This document shows, one piece after another, positions 1 through 7,677 of a DNA stretch of 34,655 bases. A program made the position numbers and the translations under genes. The notes beneath the pieces are model-generated. The model was given only the letters and a program-made list of their open reading frames with translations, was not told the DNA's origin and did no database searches. The DNA comes from CAYLUN01 sp964386865. GTDB lineage: Bacteria; Verrucomicrobiota; Kiritimatiellia; RFP12; UBA1067. The stretch's first letter is position 1; each line of letters begins with the position of its first letter. The DNA lies in assembly GCA_964386865.1 (NCBI GenBank), contig CAYLUN010000058.1:1-34655 (forward strand), written 5' to 3'.

Positions 1-1627
1 CGAAGGTCACGTGGTCCGCGAAGCCGCCCGCCGCCTGCACCTTGCCGCCCTTGAAAAGCGCGTCCTGGTGCGACATGAGCAACGTGCCGTCAAAGGGGAT
101 CTCGGGCCAGCCCGCGAGCGTCATCAGCGCGTCGTGCAGCGGCTGCTTGTCCTTGGCGCAGGCCTCGACCGCCTCGCGCAGCTTGTCGGGCGCGATGCGG
201 CCCGCGCAGACCGTCTCCAGCTTCGGGATGCGCTGCGACGGCGGCTTGGAGGCGCAGGAGACGTTCAGCGCGCCGCCGGTCATGCCCGTCATGCCCGTGC
301 CCATCAGGCCGGGCATGAAGCCCTTGCCGAAGCCGTCGCGGGCCTTCTTGGCGACCTGCAGCTCCTTGTTGAGGTCGTCCGCGCGGCGGCGGCTCTCGTA
401 GGCCGCGGTGAGCGCGCCCTTGGTGAACTCGCCGCCGCGGCTGAGGATGTCGATGGATCCCTCGGCCAGCAGCACGCCGCTGCGCCACGCCTCGTCCACG
501 CCGGAGTTGGTGAGCACGTTGGTGGTGCCGGAGCCTTCGCCGACGCGAGCGAAGCCGTCGCCGACCAGGAAGGGCTCGCCGCGCACGCCGGACTCCTGCA
601 GCGACTTCGCGCCCCACGAGCGGAGCGTGCCGCCCTGGAGGTGGCGCCAGAGGTACGGGTGCTGCATCCAGTGCTGGAGGTAGCGGTAGGTGGTGCGGAT
701 CGGCGTGTCCATCCACGACGGCACGAAGATGCCCAGCGAGGCGGTTCGGTCGGGGTAGACGTACAGGAAGCCGAAGATTTCGGGCTCGGGGTAGCCGAGC
801 GTGTGGAGTACGGTGCCGGGCTGGAGGTCGCACGAGGCGGGCAGCTCGACCACGGTTTTCATGCCCACGGCCCAGTCGTGCTGGTGGTTGCCGGCGGGCA
901 GGCCGAAGTGGCGGTCGAGGGAGCGTCCGACCGCGCCGACCGGGCCGTCGCCGACGACCGTCAGCCGCGCGCGGATGTCCATGCCCGGCATGTAGGCGCC
1001 CTCGGGGTTGCCCTTCTTGTCGACGCCCTGATCCGCGAGTCGCACGCCGACGACCTTGTCGCCCTCCATCACGGGGGCGCTGACCGGCGTGCCGGGCCAG
1101 ATTTGAACCAGGCCCGAGCCCATGAGCTGGTTGCCGGCCCACGAGAGGAGCGAGCCCATCGACATCACGAGGCCCGGCTCCTTGCGCAGGAAGGGCGGGA
1201 TCCACGGCAGCTCGACCGCGTCCGGGCCCTTGCGCATCATGAAGCTGCCGGCCTTGAACGCGCCGTCCATGACCTTCGTGCCCGCGTCGCGGCGGCTGGC
1301 GCCGATGGGGTCGAAGAGGTAGGCGATGGTCTCGTGGCCGACTTCGGCGGCGTTGGGGATCTCCTTGGCGAGGTCGACGCCGGGGAACGAGGCGCGGATG
1401 GCGCGGCCCTTGGTGACGATGCCGGAAACGCCGAAGCCAATGTCGTCCGCGCGCTCGTAGCACATGATCTGCAGGGGCATTCCCGGCATCACTTTGCTCT
1501 CAAAGGCGGGGGTTCCGTCGGGCTTCAGCAGCGCGCGCGTCAGCGTGGTCAAGAAGCCCGCCGTGGCGGGGCCGAAGCCCACGCACACGATGTCCGCGTC
1601 CATAGTCTGGCGTTCGATGTCGCTCAT
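1..1627 (-). CDS. ETF-ubiquinone oxidoreductase-like flavoprotein (3' end outside window)
   Basis: The reading frame starts at an ATG at 1627 and stays open to the window edge, giving at least 542 residues. The N-terminus has an FAD-binding Rossmann stretch (DADIVCVGFGPATAGF). Further in there are VVGDGPVGAVGR, a block GNHQHDWAVGMK, then HTLGYPEPEIFGFLY, and finally VGDGFARVGEGSGTTNVLTN. This order matches electron-transfer-flavoprotein dehydrogenases (ETF-QO/FixC), which pass electrons from reduced ETF to the quinone pool at the inner membrane. The C-terminal region, where family members bind a 4Fe-4S cluster, is beyond the edge and cannot be checked. It lies 123 bases downstream of a same-strand acyl-CoA dehydrogenase, so the two probably form one unit. 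No good SD is visible; the upstream gap is filled by heptamer repeats. A generic FAD monooxygenase is the main alternative. Confidence 0.75.
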   Translation of the reverse strand, partial: MSDIERQTMDADIVCVGFGPATAGFLTTLTRALLKPDGTPAFESKVMPGMPLQIMCYERADDIGFGVSGIVTKGRAIRASFPGVDLAKEIPNAAEVGHETIAYLFDPIGASRRDAGTKVMDGAFKAGSFMMRKGPDAVELPWIPPFLRKEPGLVMSMGSLLSWAGNQLMGSGLVQIWPGTPVSAPVMEGDKVVGVRLADQGVDKKGNPEGAYMPGMDIRARLTVVGDGPVGAVGRSLDRHFGLPAGNHQHDWAVGMKTVVELPASCDLQPGTVLHTLGYPEPEIFGFLYVYPDRTASLGIFVPSWMDTPIRTTYRYLQHWMQHPYLWRHLQGGTLRSWGAKSLQESGVRGEPFLVGDGFARVGEGSGTTNVLTNSGVDEAWRSGVLLAEGSIDILSRGGEFTKGALTAAYESRRRADDLNKELQVAKKARDGFGKGFMPGLMGTGMTGMTGGALNVSCASKPPSQRIPKLETVCAGRIAPDKLREAVEACAKDKQPLHDALMTLAGWPEIPFDGTLLMSHQDALFKGGKVQAAGGFADHVTF

Positions 1628-1633
1628 AGGAGA

Positions 1634-1752
1634 GTTACACGTTACAGGTTACGGGTTGGAGAGGTTCACGGTTCAGCGGTTGAGAGGCCGGAGAACGAAA
1701 GGGGCGGAACCATCCGCCGACCTCTGACCTCCGACCTCCGATCTCTGACCTC
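1634..1752. repeat. Two heptamer-phased degenerate tandem arrays
   Basis: In the first array (1634-1685) GTT recurs at 1634, 1641, 1648, 1655, 1664, 1671 and 1679, so the spacing is 7 nt with one 9 and one 8. The second array (1719-1752) reads GACCTCT, GACCTCC, GACCTCC, GATCTCT, GACCTC in exact 7-nt steps and runs into the stop codon of the upstream acyl-CoA dehydrogenase gene. Together they occupy most of the gap between the two genes. Confidence 0.85.
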
Positions 1753-3835
1753 ATTGCGGATAATCGAGGGCTTCCGGGATCATAATCTGGCTGAGCGCCT
1801 TGGCGGCGCGGTCCTTGGCCAGGCGAGTACCGGCGAGCGAAGCGCCGAGCGCAGCCTGGAGCTTCTGGAAGGTCGCGCCGGCGGCGCCGGTCTGCTCGGC
1901 CGAGGCCACGTAGCCGTAGAAAAGCTCGGTGCAGATGCGTCCGACTTCGGCGGCGGCGCGGGCGGCCTGTAGGCAGGCGAGATCCGTGAAGGTGTTGACG
2001 TAGCCGTCGATCTCGGGGCCGACCACCGGGTGCTCGGGGCCCTTGGCCGCGAGTTCCTGAACGTCCGCGAGCAGCGAGCGGGCCGCGAGAATCCACGAGA
2101 GGGCGTCGGCCATCGGGAAGAGCACGCCGTGGCGGGTGTTCTGCGCGAGGGGGCGGCCGTTGGCGTCTTTGGTGGTCTCGAGGTGGGCGCGCATCCAGCG
2201 CCAGAGGTCGAGGCCAGCGGCGATCGCGGCGGCGCCGGCCTGGGGCTTGGCGGCGGCGAGGGCGTTCAGCTCGGCGATCCAGGTATCGACCTGGGCCAGG
2301 AAGACCTCGTTGTTCATCGTGACGCTGATCTGGCGGCGCTGCACGACTTCGGGGCCCTCGTAGGTGGCCTCGAGCTGCGCGTCGGTCCACTTCTGGAAGA
2401 GGAAGCCCGGGCAGTCTTCGGTGATGCCGTAGCCGCCCATCAGGCTGACCGCCTCGCGCAAGATGTTGGCGCCGTAGCCGGTGTCCCACAGCTTGGTGGC
2501 CGGGCAGAGCACGTTACAGAGGGCGCTCTGCAAGACGTACTGCGCCAGCGGGTCGGCCTGAAGGGCCTCGATGCGGGCGTTGTCGCGGGTGGCCTCGGGC
2601 TGCCTCAGGAGGCCGAGCAGCTCCACGGCGTCGGCCTGCGGCTTGCGCAGCGCCTTCATCAACGCGCGGCCGGAAAGCCCCTGTTCCTCGAAAAGGCGGT
2701 GCGCCGCCTTCTCGACCGGGGTGAAGGCGTCGAAGAGGCGGGTGGTCTCGAAGCCCAGCGCGGCGGAGGCCTCGCCGGTGGCCCAGACGTCGGCCAGGCG
2801 CTGCAGGGCGTCCTCCTTCATCTGCAGGCCGAGGTCGTAGCGGGGCGAGCCCGGCTCGATGCCGGCCGCGCCGCGGAAGCGGCCGCGCTGGTAGCGGATG
2901 ACCGGCTCGACCGCGGAGAGCAGCTTGGCGGCCGTCATGAGGCCGACCGTCACGCGGGTGCGGGCGAAGACCGCCTCGATGATGTCGCTGTGGGTCAGGT
3001 TCGGGACGATCACGCCGTCCTTGACCGTGTAGCCGCCCACGATGCGGTTGGCGGGAACCTTGAGGTTGAAGATCGGGTCTTGGGTGTTCGAAAGCTGGTG
3101 CACGAGCTTGAGCGTCGGCGCGCCGCGGTCGAAGACGCCTTCATCGGTGTCCTGGAGGATGATCATGCAGGAGGTCTTGATGCGCGGGTCGGCGGTCTCG
3201 ACGGCGGCGGTGACGAAGTTGGCGACGGCCATGTTGGTGAGGAAGCGGCCGCGCTTCTCGACCTGCAGCATGGGCTCCTGCCCGTCCTTCCACTCGGCCA
3301 CGGTAACGCGGCCGCTCACGACGCCGGTGTCCACGCCGACGTACGGCAGCGGCTCGGTGAGGGCGAACGCGCCGCGCCACACCTTGCGGTCTTCGCCGGG
3401 CTGAACCGGGGCGCAGGCGCGCATGTACTCCGCGCGCTGCTCGGGCGTGCCCTTCTCGACGATCGGGCCGAGCGCGAGGTTGTTGATCAGGCTGGTGGTG
3501 GTGGCGCCGCCGTCGACCCAGGAAAGCTCGAAGGCGACGAGGCCGAGCGCGTGGTTGCGGGGCCCCTCGATGATGCCGCCGTACTCCATGTCCAGGCCCG
3601 CCGCTGTGATGCCGGACTCGTCAAAAGCCTTGTACAGCTCGTTCTTGCCCTCGGTCCACTCGTGCGTGTTGCGCTCGCCGTTGGCGACCAGCCGGGCGAC
3701 CAGCCCGCGAGCCACAGAGCGCGCGCCCATGACGGCCATCTGAATGTCGAACCGGTCCGCATACCGCCACATGATCTGCCGGATCTCGTCGCCGGGCAAC
3801 ATCTTCATGGTCTGGAGACTCTCATTCGTCGTCAT
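1751..3835 (-). CDS. Long acyl-CoA dehydrogenase family protein
   Basis: This 694-residue protein belongs to the FAD-dependent acyl-CoA dehydrogenases, which oxidise acyl-CoA to enoyl-CoA and hand electrons to ETF. Visible family segments are AGLDMEYGGI, GAFALTEP (flavin/substrate loop), FNLKVPANRIVGG, and near residue 490 SLMGGYGITEDCPG followed by TYEGPEVVQRRQ, whose YEG glutamate is the usual catalytic base. Ordinary members are about 380 residues. Here the helical domain carries an extra stretch (around LSGRALMKALRKPQ), and about 200 residues follow the YEG motif, recalling VLCAD/ACAD9-type architectures. The start at 3835 is chosen because GAGAGGAA lies just upstream; an in-frame ATG 8 codons earlier lacks this. 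The downstream ETF-QO-like gene supports an electron-transfer role. Substrate is unknown. Confidence 0.85.
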   Translation of the reverse strand: MTTNESLQTMKMLPGDEIRQIMWRYADRFDIQMAVMGARSVARGLVARLVANGERNTHEWTEGKNELYKAFDESGITAAGLDMEYGGIIEGPRNHALGLVAFELSWVDGGATTTSLINNLALGPIVEKGTPEQRAEYMRACAPVQPGEDRKVWRGAFALTEPLPYVGVDTGVVSGRVTVAEWKDGQEPMLQVEKRGRFLTNMAVANFVTAAVETADPRIKTSCMIILQDTDEGVFDRGAPTLKLVHQLSNTQDPIFNLKVPANRIVGGYTVKDGVIVPNLTHSDIIEAVFARTRVTVGLMTAAKLLSAVEPVIRYQRGRFRGAAGIEPGSPRYDLGLQMKEDALQRLADVWATGEASAALGFETTRLFDAFTPVEKAAHRLFEEQGLSGRALMKALRKPQADAVELLGLLRQPEATRDNARIEALQADPLAQYVLQSALCNVLCPATKLWDTGYGANILREAVSLMGGYGITEDCPGFLFQKWTDAQLEATYEGPEVVQRRQISVTMNNEVFLAQVDTWIAELNALAAAKPQAGAAAIAAGLDLWRWMRAHLETTKDANGRPLAQNTRHGVLFPMADALSWILAARSLLADVQELAAKGPEHPVVGPEIDGYVNTFTDLACLQAARAAAEVGRICTELFYGYVASAEQTGAAGATFQKLQAALGASLAGTRLAKDRAAKALSQIMIPEALDYPQ

Positions 3836-3869
3836 ACGTGCTTTCCTCTCTGCTGTCAAATCGGAGATT

Positions 3870-3897
3870 TATATAGTATCCGGCGCCCCCGGCGCAA
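3870..3897 (-). promoter_or_regulatory. Candidate promoter of the acyl-CoA dehydrogenase gene
   Basis: On the minus strand TTGCGC (3897-3892) is followed after 16 bases by TATATA (3875-3870), about 35 bases upstream of the chosen ATG. It resembles a sigma-70 site, though the -35 box is imperfect. It sits in the spacer between divergent genes, where a promoter is expected. Confidence 0.35.
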
Positions 3898-3966
3898 GCG
3901 GAAACGTGACACAAATGCGAAAAATGTCATTCTCGGGGCGATTGTCCGGGTGATTTCAAAACGCGC

Positions 3967-3995
3967 TTGACCCGGAAACACCCATACCCTACCCT
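3967..3995 (+). promoter_or_regulatory. Candidate promoter of the permease gene
   Basis: TTGACC at 3967-3972, a 17-base spacer and TACCCT at 3990-3995 lie about 44 bases before the permease ATG. The -10 box is weak. The segment also has CCCTA-type near-repeats (ACCCTA, CCCTAT), so chance resemblance is possible. Confidence 0.3.
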
Positions 3996-4038
3996 ATGCC
4001 CTATCGTATGGCGATCTAACCCTTCAAAGGAGCCTTGC

Positions 4039-5463
4039 ATGAGCAACACCCCATCGGTGCCTTCCTACTTGGAATGCGCGAAACCCAATCCGACAACCAA
4101 CCGCGCGCCTTGGTTCAAGAACACCGCCCCGACTTATGCGGGCATTTTCCTCTGGTTCGTGTTCTGGTCCCTTTCGCTAACTTCGGGAACCCCCGGCGGC
4201 ATGCTCTCGGCCGGCGTCGGCGTGGCGCTCGGCAGCGTGCTGGTGGCGGCTCTCCTCTGCCACTTCGGCTTCTACTACCTGCCCGCGCGCTTCGGCCAGA
4301 AGACCGGCCTACCGCTCTACATTGTCGGCTCCTCGACCTATGGCGCCACAGGCGGTTTTCTGCTGCCGGGATTCCTGATGGGCCTGCTGCAGTTCGGCTG
4401 GCTCGCGGTGAACACGTGGGGCTCGGCCACAGCCATGAACCAGATGTTCAACTTCGGCAAGGTGGGACTTTCCGTCATGATGGTTCTCTGGGGCGTCGCG
4501 GCCGTCGTGGCAGCGCTCAAGGGCATCCAGTATGTCGCGAAGTTCTCGACCTACCTTCCTCTTATCCCGGCCGCCATCCTGCTCGCGCTGGTCGCCAAGA
4601 CAGCCGGCGGGCTCGGCAGCTTTGACCCGGCCCTGCTCGTCAAGGCCGCCGCCGTTAAAGAGGCTGCCGCCGGCTCAGTTCCCGCGTCCGGCTTGAGCGC
4701 CTTCGGCGTCTTCGCCTTCGCGCTGACCTACATCGTCGGCTTCTTCGCCACCGCAGGCGCGGCAGGCGTGGACTTCGGCACCGGCTCGCGCAACAAGAGC
4801 GACGTCTCCCTCGGCGGCTTGGTCGGCGTAGCGCTGGCCATTTTCCTCACCATCGGCGCGGCGATCCTGATCACGGCCGGCTACTATGGCGGCGTGGACG
4901 GCAAAGCCGCTTTGGCCGCCGGCAACGTCGAGATGAACCCGATGGTGCTCATGAGCGCGATCTTCAAGAGCGACGCCGTAGCCAAGTGGCTGGCCTTCGC
5001 CCTGGCGATCACCGCTTTCCCGAGCGCCTGCTTCTGCTCGCTGATCGCCGCGAACTCGATCAAGACCACCTTGCCCAAGGTCAACCCGTGGGTCTCTTGC
5101 GGCATCGGCTGCGCCGTCGCCCTCGCGCTGGCCATCACCGGCGTCGCCGGCAAAGCCATCGTCGTGTTCGCCTTCGTCGGCGCCTCCTTCGGCCCGATCT
5201 GCGGAGCGATCACCATGGAGTACATCCTGAGCAAGGGCCGCTGGAGCGGGCCGCGCGCGGCCTTCAACCCCGCTGGCTGGGTGTCGTGGGCCGTCGGCTT
5301 CGTGATCGGCGTGCAGCCCAACTTCGCAGCCCAGTGCGGGTTCTCGATCCCAGCCGCCCCGGTGGTGGCCTTCATCGCCGGCGCGGCCGTCTACGCGCTG
5401 CTCTCTAAGGCCCAGACCCCGGTCCTGCCCTATCCGCAGGCCAAGCAGCAGAGCGCCGACTGA
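4039..5463 (+). CDS. NCS1-family nucleobase:cation symporter (CodB-like permease)
   Basis: This 474-residue polytopic membrane protein has many hydrophobic segments. Its N-terminal signature, WFKNTAPTYAGIFLWFVFW followed by a short loop and a glycine-rich second helix, is typical of purine/cytosine permeases of the NCS1 family, which import nucleobases or related compounds with Na+ or H+. Further family-like parts are FGQKTGLPLYIVGSSTYG (a conserved loop), LLQFGWLAVNTWG, and later GPICGAITMEYILSKGRW. The start is fixed by AAAGGAG six bases before the ATG at 4039; an upstream in-frame start at 3967 has none. No catabolic partner (for example a deaminase) is adjacent, so the substrate, possibly cytosine, uracil or an allantoin-like compound, is not resolved. 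A strong hairpin follows the stop codon. Confidence 0.85.
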   Translation: MSNTPSVPSYLECAKPNPTTNRAPWFKNTAPTYAGIFLWFVFWSLSLTSGTPGGMLSAGVGVALGSVLVAALLCHFGFYYLPARFGQKTGLPLYIVGSSTYGATGGFLLPGFLMGLLQFGWLAVNTWGSATAMNQMFNFGKVGLSVMMVLWGVAAVVAALKGIQYVAKFSTYLPLIPAAILLALVAKTAGGLGSFDPALLVKAAAVKEAAAGSVPASGLSAFGVFAFALTYIVGFFATAGAAGVDFGTGSRNKSDVSLGGLVGVALAIFLTIGAAILITAGYYGGVDGKAALAAGNVEMNPMVLMSAIFKSDAVAKWLAFALAITAFPSACFCSLIAANSIKTTLPKVNPWVSCGIGCAVALALAITGVAGKAIVVFAFVGASFGPICGAITMEYILSKGRWSGPRAAFNPAGWVSWAVGFVIGVQPNFAAQCGFSIPAAPVVAFIAGAAVYALLSKAQTPVLPYPQAKQQSAD

Positions 5464-5484
5464 GTGCGCAACGCTTCCCGCTGA

Positions 5485-5520
5485 AAGCAGGCGCAGGTCC
5501 GACCGGGCCTGCGCCTGCTT
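5485..5520 (+). terminator. Strong hairpin after the permease gene
   Basis: AAGCAGGCGCAGG (5485-5497) is perfectly complementary to CCTGCGCCTGCTT (5508-5520). With one G-U pair the stem extends to 16 bp around the tetraloop GACC. It begins 21 bases after the permease stop. No T-run follows, so it may act as a Rho-independent-like terminator or as a 3' mRNA-stabilising hairpin. Confidence 0.7.
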
Positions 5521-5642
5521 GCGTAATAGTGACAATACTTATGCGCAAATCGCGCTAGTTTCCGGCCCGGCTCTCGCGTAAGATTAGAACCGTTATCTGA
5601 GCCAGGCTGAAATGTCTCCCCCGAACCGCACGCGCGGAACAG

Positions 5643-5697
5643 GGTAGGGACGGCAGCCCCCTGCCGTCCGCGACCGCCGACGGGACGGCGCCCTACC
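5643..5697. repeat. Cruciform-type palindromic repeat
   Basis: An outer stem pairs GGTAGGG (5643-5649) with CCCTACC (5691-5697). Inside it are a perfect 9-bp hairpin, GGACGGCAG with CTGCCGTCC (5648-5669, CCCC loop), and a smaller CGCCG/CGGCG hairpin (5675-5690). One outer stem enclosing two hairpins is also seen at 18319-18370. It looks like a REP-type intergenic element. The 5464-5771 spacer holds the terminator, this element and a heptamer array, and no credible gene. Confidence 0.65.
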
Positions 5698-5709
5698 GCC
5701 ACGCTCGGC

Positions 5710-5759
5710 AACCATGAACCTCGCCAACCATAAACCGTGAACCTCTGAACCTCCCAACC
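5710..5759. repeat. Heptamer-phased AACC array
   Basis: AACC recurs at 5710, 5717, 5726, 5733, 5740, 5748 and 5756, with steps of 7, 9, 7, 7, 8 and 8. Read on the minus strand it is GGTT-phased and resembles the array at 1634. It ends 12 bases before the next start codon and takes the place of an SD sequence. Confidence 0.7.
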
Positions 5760-5771
5760 CCAGGCTCACCC

Positions 5772-7100
5772 ATGTCCTCCAAAATCGACCCCTCCACGCT
5801 CACGATCACCGACGTGCGCTTCGCCGATATCGACGGCGCGCCCAAACGCTGCACCCTGATCAAGGTCTACACCAACCAGGGGCTCGTCGGCTACGGCGAG
5901 GTGCGCGACGCCTCCAGCCGCACCTACGCCGCGATGCTCAAGAGCCGCATCCTCGGCGAGAACCCCTGCAACGTGGAGAAGATCTTCCGCCGCCTCAAGC
6001 AGTTCGGCGGCCACTCCCGCCAGGCCGGAGGCGTCTGCGGCATCGAGGTCGCGCTCTGGGATCTCGCGGGCAAGGCCTGGGGCGTGCCCGTGTGGCAGCT
6101 GCTCGGCGGCAAGTTCCGCGACACCGTACGCATCTACTGCGACACCGACTCCGAGGGCGGCGGCCGTGACATGGGCAAGGCCCTGAAAGCGCGCATAGCC
6201 CAGGGCTTCACCTACCTGAAGATGGACCTCGGCATCGAGCTGCTCATGGACAAGCCCGGCTGCCTCAGCGCGCCCGGCGGCTTCCTCCAGACCATGCGCC
6301 ATTACAAGAAGACCGTCTTCACCACGCCGCACGGCTCCATCGACCCGCGCGCCATGCGCGGCGAGGCTTACGAACTGTTCAGCACGGCCCACCCTTTCAC
6401 CGGCATCCACATCACCGAAAAGGGCCTCGACTTCCTGGAGCAGTACATGGCCGACGTCCGCGCCGAGATCGGGTACGAAATCCCACTGGCCATCGACCAC
6501 ATCGGCCACGTCCCGCTCGAAGACTGCATCAAGCTGGCCCGCCGCCTGGAGAAGTTCAACCTCGCCTGGATGGAGGACCCCGTGCCGTGGACCATGACCG
6601 AACAATACGTGCGGCTCGCGAACGCGACCACCACGCCCATCGGCACCGGCGAGGACATCTACCTCAAGGAGAACTTCCTGCCGCTGTTCAAATCCGGCGG
6701 CATCGCGGTGATCCACCCCGACGTGCTCTCCGCCGGCGGCATTCTGGAGACCAAGAAGATCGGCGACCTCGCCGAGGACCACGGCGTCGCGATGGCGATC
6801 CACATGGCCGAGAGCCCGGTCGCCTGCATGGCCGCGGTCCACGTCGCCGCCGCGACGCGCAACTTCACCGCGCTGGAAGTCCACTCCGTCGACGTGCCGT
6901 GGTGGGAGGACCTCGTGACAGGCCTGCCCAAGCCGCTCATCAAGGACGGCTTCATCGCCGTGCCCAACGCCCCCGGCCTCGGCATCGAAGCCCTCAACGA
7001 GGCGCTGATCCGCGAGAAGTGCCACCCGCAGTTCCCCGAGCCCTGGGCCTCCACCGAACAGTGGGACGCCGAATGGGCCAACGACCGTCAGTGGAGCTAG
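5772..7100 (+). CDS. Enolase-superfamily sugar-acid dehydratase (mandelate racemase type)
   Basis: This 442-residue protein has the two-domain enolase-superfamily layout: an N-terminal capping domain with a flexible loop (GYGEVRDAS), then the barrel. Visible active-site elements are K150-M-D152 on the second strand; metal ligands D242 (LAIDHIG), E268 (WMEDP) and E294 (GTGEDIY); and a D317/H344 pair (VIHPDVLSAGG and AIHMAESPV) as expected for the general base dyad of the mandelate-racemase subgroup. Such enzymes dehydrate sugar acids to 2-keto-3-deoxy acids in the cytoplasm, using Mg2+. No signal peptide is seen. The specific substrate cannot be named, and there is no kinase or aldolase next to it. 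No clear SD precedes the ATG. Confidence 0.85.
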   Translation: MSSKIDPSTLTITDVRFADIDGAPKRCTLIKVYTNQGLVGYGEVRDASSRTYAAMLKSRILGENPCNVEKIFRRLKQFGGHSRQAGGVCGIEVALWDLAGKAWGVPVWQLLGGKFRDTVRIYCDTDSEGGGRDMGKALKARIAQGFTYLKMDLGIELLMDKPGCLSAPGGFLQTMRHYKKTVFTTPHGSIDPRAMRGEAYELFSTAHPFTGIHITEKGLDFLEQYMADVRAEIGYEIPLAIDHIGHVPLEDCIKLARRLEKFNLAWMEDPVPWTMTEQYVRLANATTTPIGTGEDIYLKENFLPLFKSGGIAVIHPDVLSAGGILETKKIGDLAEDHGVAMAIHMAESPVACMAAVHVAAATRNFTALEVHSVDVPWWEDLVTGLPKPLIKDGFIAVPNAPGLGIEALNEALIREKCHPQFPEPWASTEQWDAEWANDRQWS

Positions 7101-7102
7101 AA

Positions 7103-7144
7103 AACGCTCAACGCTGAACGCCTAACCCTGAACTCTCAACGTGC
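7103..7144. repeat. Perfect-period heptamer array (AAC-phased)
   Basis: Six consecutive units in exact 7-nt steps: AACGCTC, AACGCTG, AACGCCT, AACCCTG, AACTCTC, AACGTGC. It starts three bases after the stop codon of the dehydratase. The reverse complement (GAGCGTT, CAGCGTT) is the same family as the arrays at 16769 and 33778. Confidence 0.85.
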
Positions 7145-7146
7145 GT

Positions 7147-7184
7147 CGATACTGCCGACGCGATACTGCCGACGCTAAGCGTCG
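7147..7184. repeat. 14-bp direct repeat followed by a hairpin
   Basis: CGATACTGCCGACG occurs twice back to back (7147-7160 and 7161-7174). The second copy runs into a small palindrome, CGACGC-TAA-GCGTCG (7170-7184). It could act as a 3' end or a binding site. The rest of 7185-7350 shows an A/T-richer stretch without a credible gene. Confidence 0.7.
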
Positions 7185-7353
7185 TTAACCTTTTGGATCG
7201 CAATGAGATAAGTCTAAAAAGGAGCCCAAAACAGGCCTTAGCCGCGCTTTTTAAGGGCTTTTTGGCGGTTTAACGGAGGGAGGGCGTGCAGAAGGTAACG
7301 TGCTAAGGGCGATGCCGTTCTCCCCGCGGTGAGCGAAGGCGAACCGCGACCTC

Positions 7354-7381
7354 TGCGGCTCGGCGCAGCCTCGCCCTCCAG
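7354..7381. repeat. Dispersed 27-28 bp repeat, copy 1
   Basis: The unit begins GCGGCTCGG and ends CGCCCTCCAG. Near-identical copies occur at 8508-8535 and 26491-26517, and an inverted diverged copy at 26539-26565. Copies 1 and 2 differ at a single base. It is intergenic here, in the 577-base gap between the dehydratase and the DUF1080 gene. Confidence 0.8.
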
Positions 7382-7461
7382 CGCGAGGTTGATTCGGAAC
7401 GGAACGGCTCGCACACTCCCGACTGCCACAGCCGCCTGCACACTGTCCACTGCCCCAGCAA

Positions 7462-7581
7462 TTCTAATTATGGCCTGAGACGGCCTGAAGGCCGGACTAC
7501 AAACGCCTCTTTTCATGTGCGTAGCCGTTCGTAGTCCGGGCTTTAGCCCGTCTTCGCTGGACAGATAGGCCATAATTAGAA
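7462..7581. mobile_element. MITE/REP-like element with terminal inverted repeats
   Basis: A 120-bp unit is bounded by a perfect 15-bp inverted repeat: TTCTAATTATGGCCT at 7462-7476 and its complement at 7567-7581. Inside, a 22-base arm at 7479-7500 (with GGCCTGAAGGCC) pairs with 7531-7552 (with GGGCTTTAGCCC) at 19 of 22 positions. Each inner arm is itself palindromic. The whole can fold into a long imperfect hairpin with no coding capacity. This is the structure of a non-autonomous mini-transposon or a paired REP element (BIME). No transposase is seen in the window. Confidence 0.7.
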
Positions 7582-7677
7582 CTGCTGCCACTGCCCACCT
7601 CGCGGTTGACAGGCCTCCGACGGTTTGGCACCTTATGGGCAGAACGTGCGTTCGCAACACCTCGTCAGGAGACCGCT

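Noticed and set aside
90..1463. 457-codon minus-strand frame inside the ETF-QO-like gene
   Set aside because: It is in a different frame from the FAD-binding protein, is Arg/His/Pro-rich and has no motif.
11..1972. Long plus-strand open frame opposite the ETF-QO-like and acyl-CoA dehydrogenase genes
   Set aside because: Its product is Arg/Ala/Val/Gly-rich without motifs; the minus strand carries recognisable families. It is a shadow caused by high GC at third codon positions.
2030..3970. 646-codon plus-strand open frame
   Set aside because: Antisense to the acyl-CoA dehydrogenase gene and made of low-complexity residues; no SD or family resemblance.
7103..7144. CRISPR array
   Set aside because: The units are 7 nt without spacers, and no cas genes are present. 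The same holds for all other arrays in the window.
7238..7660. 140-codon minus-strand frame in the repeat-rich gap
   Set aside because: It is built from the dispersed repeat and the MITE-like element; peptides such as LEGEAAPSR are translations of repeats.
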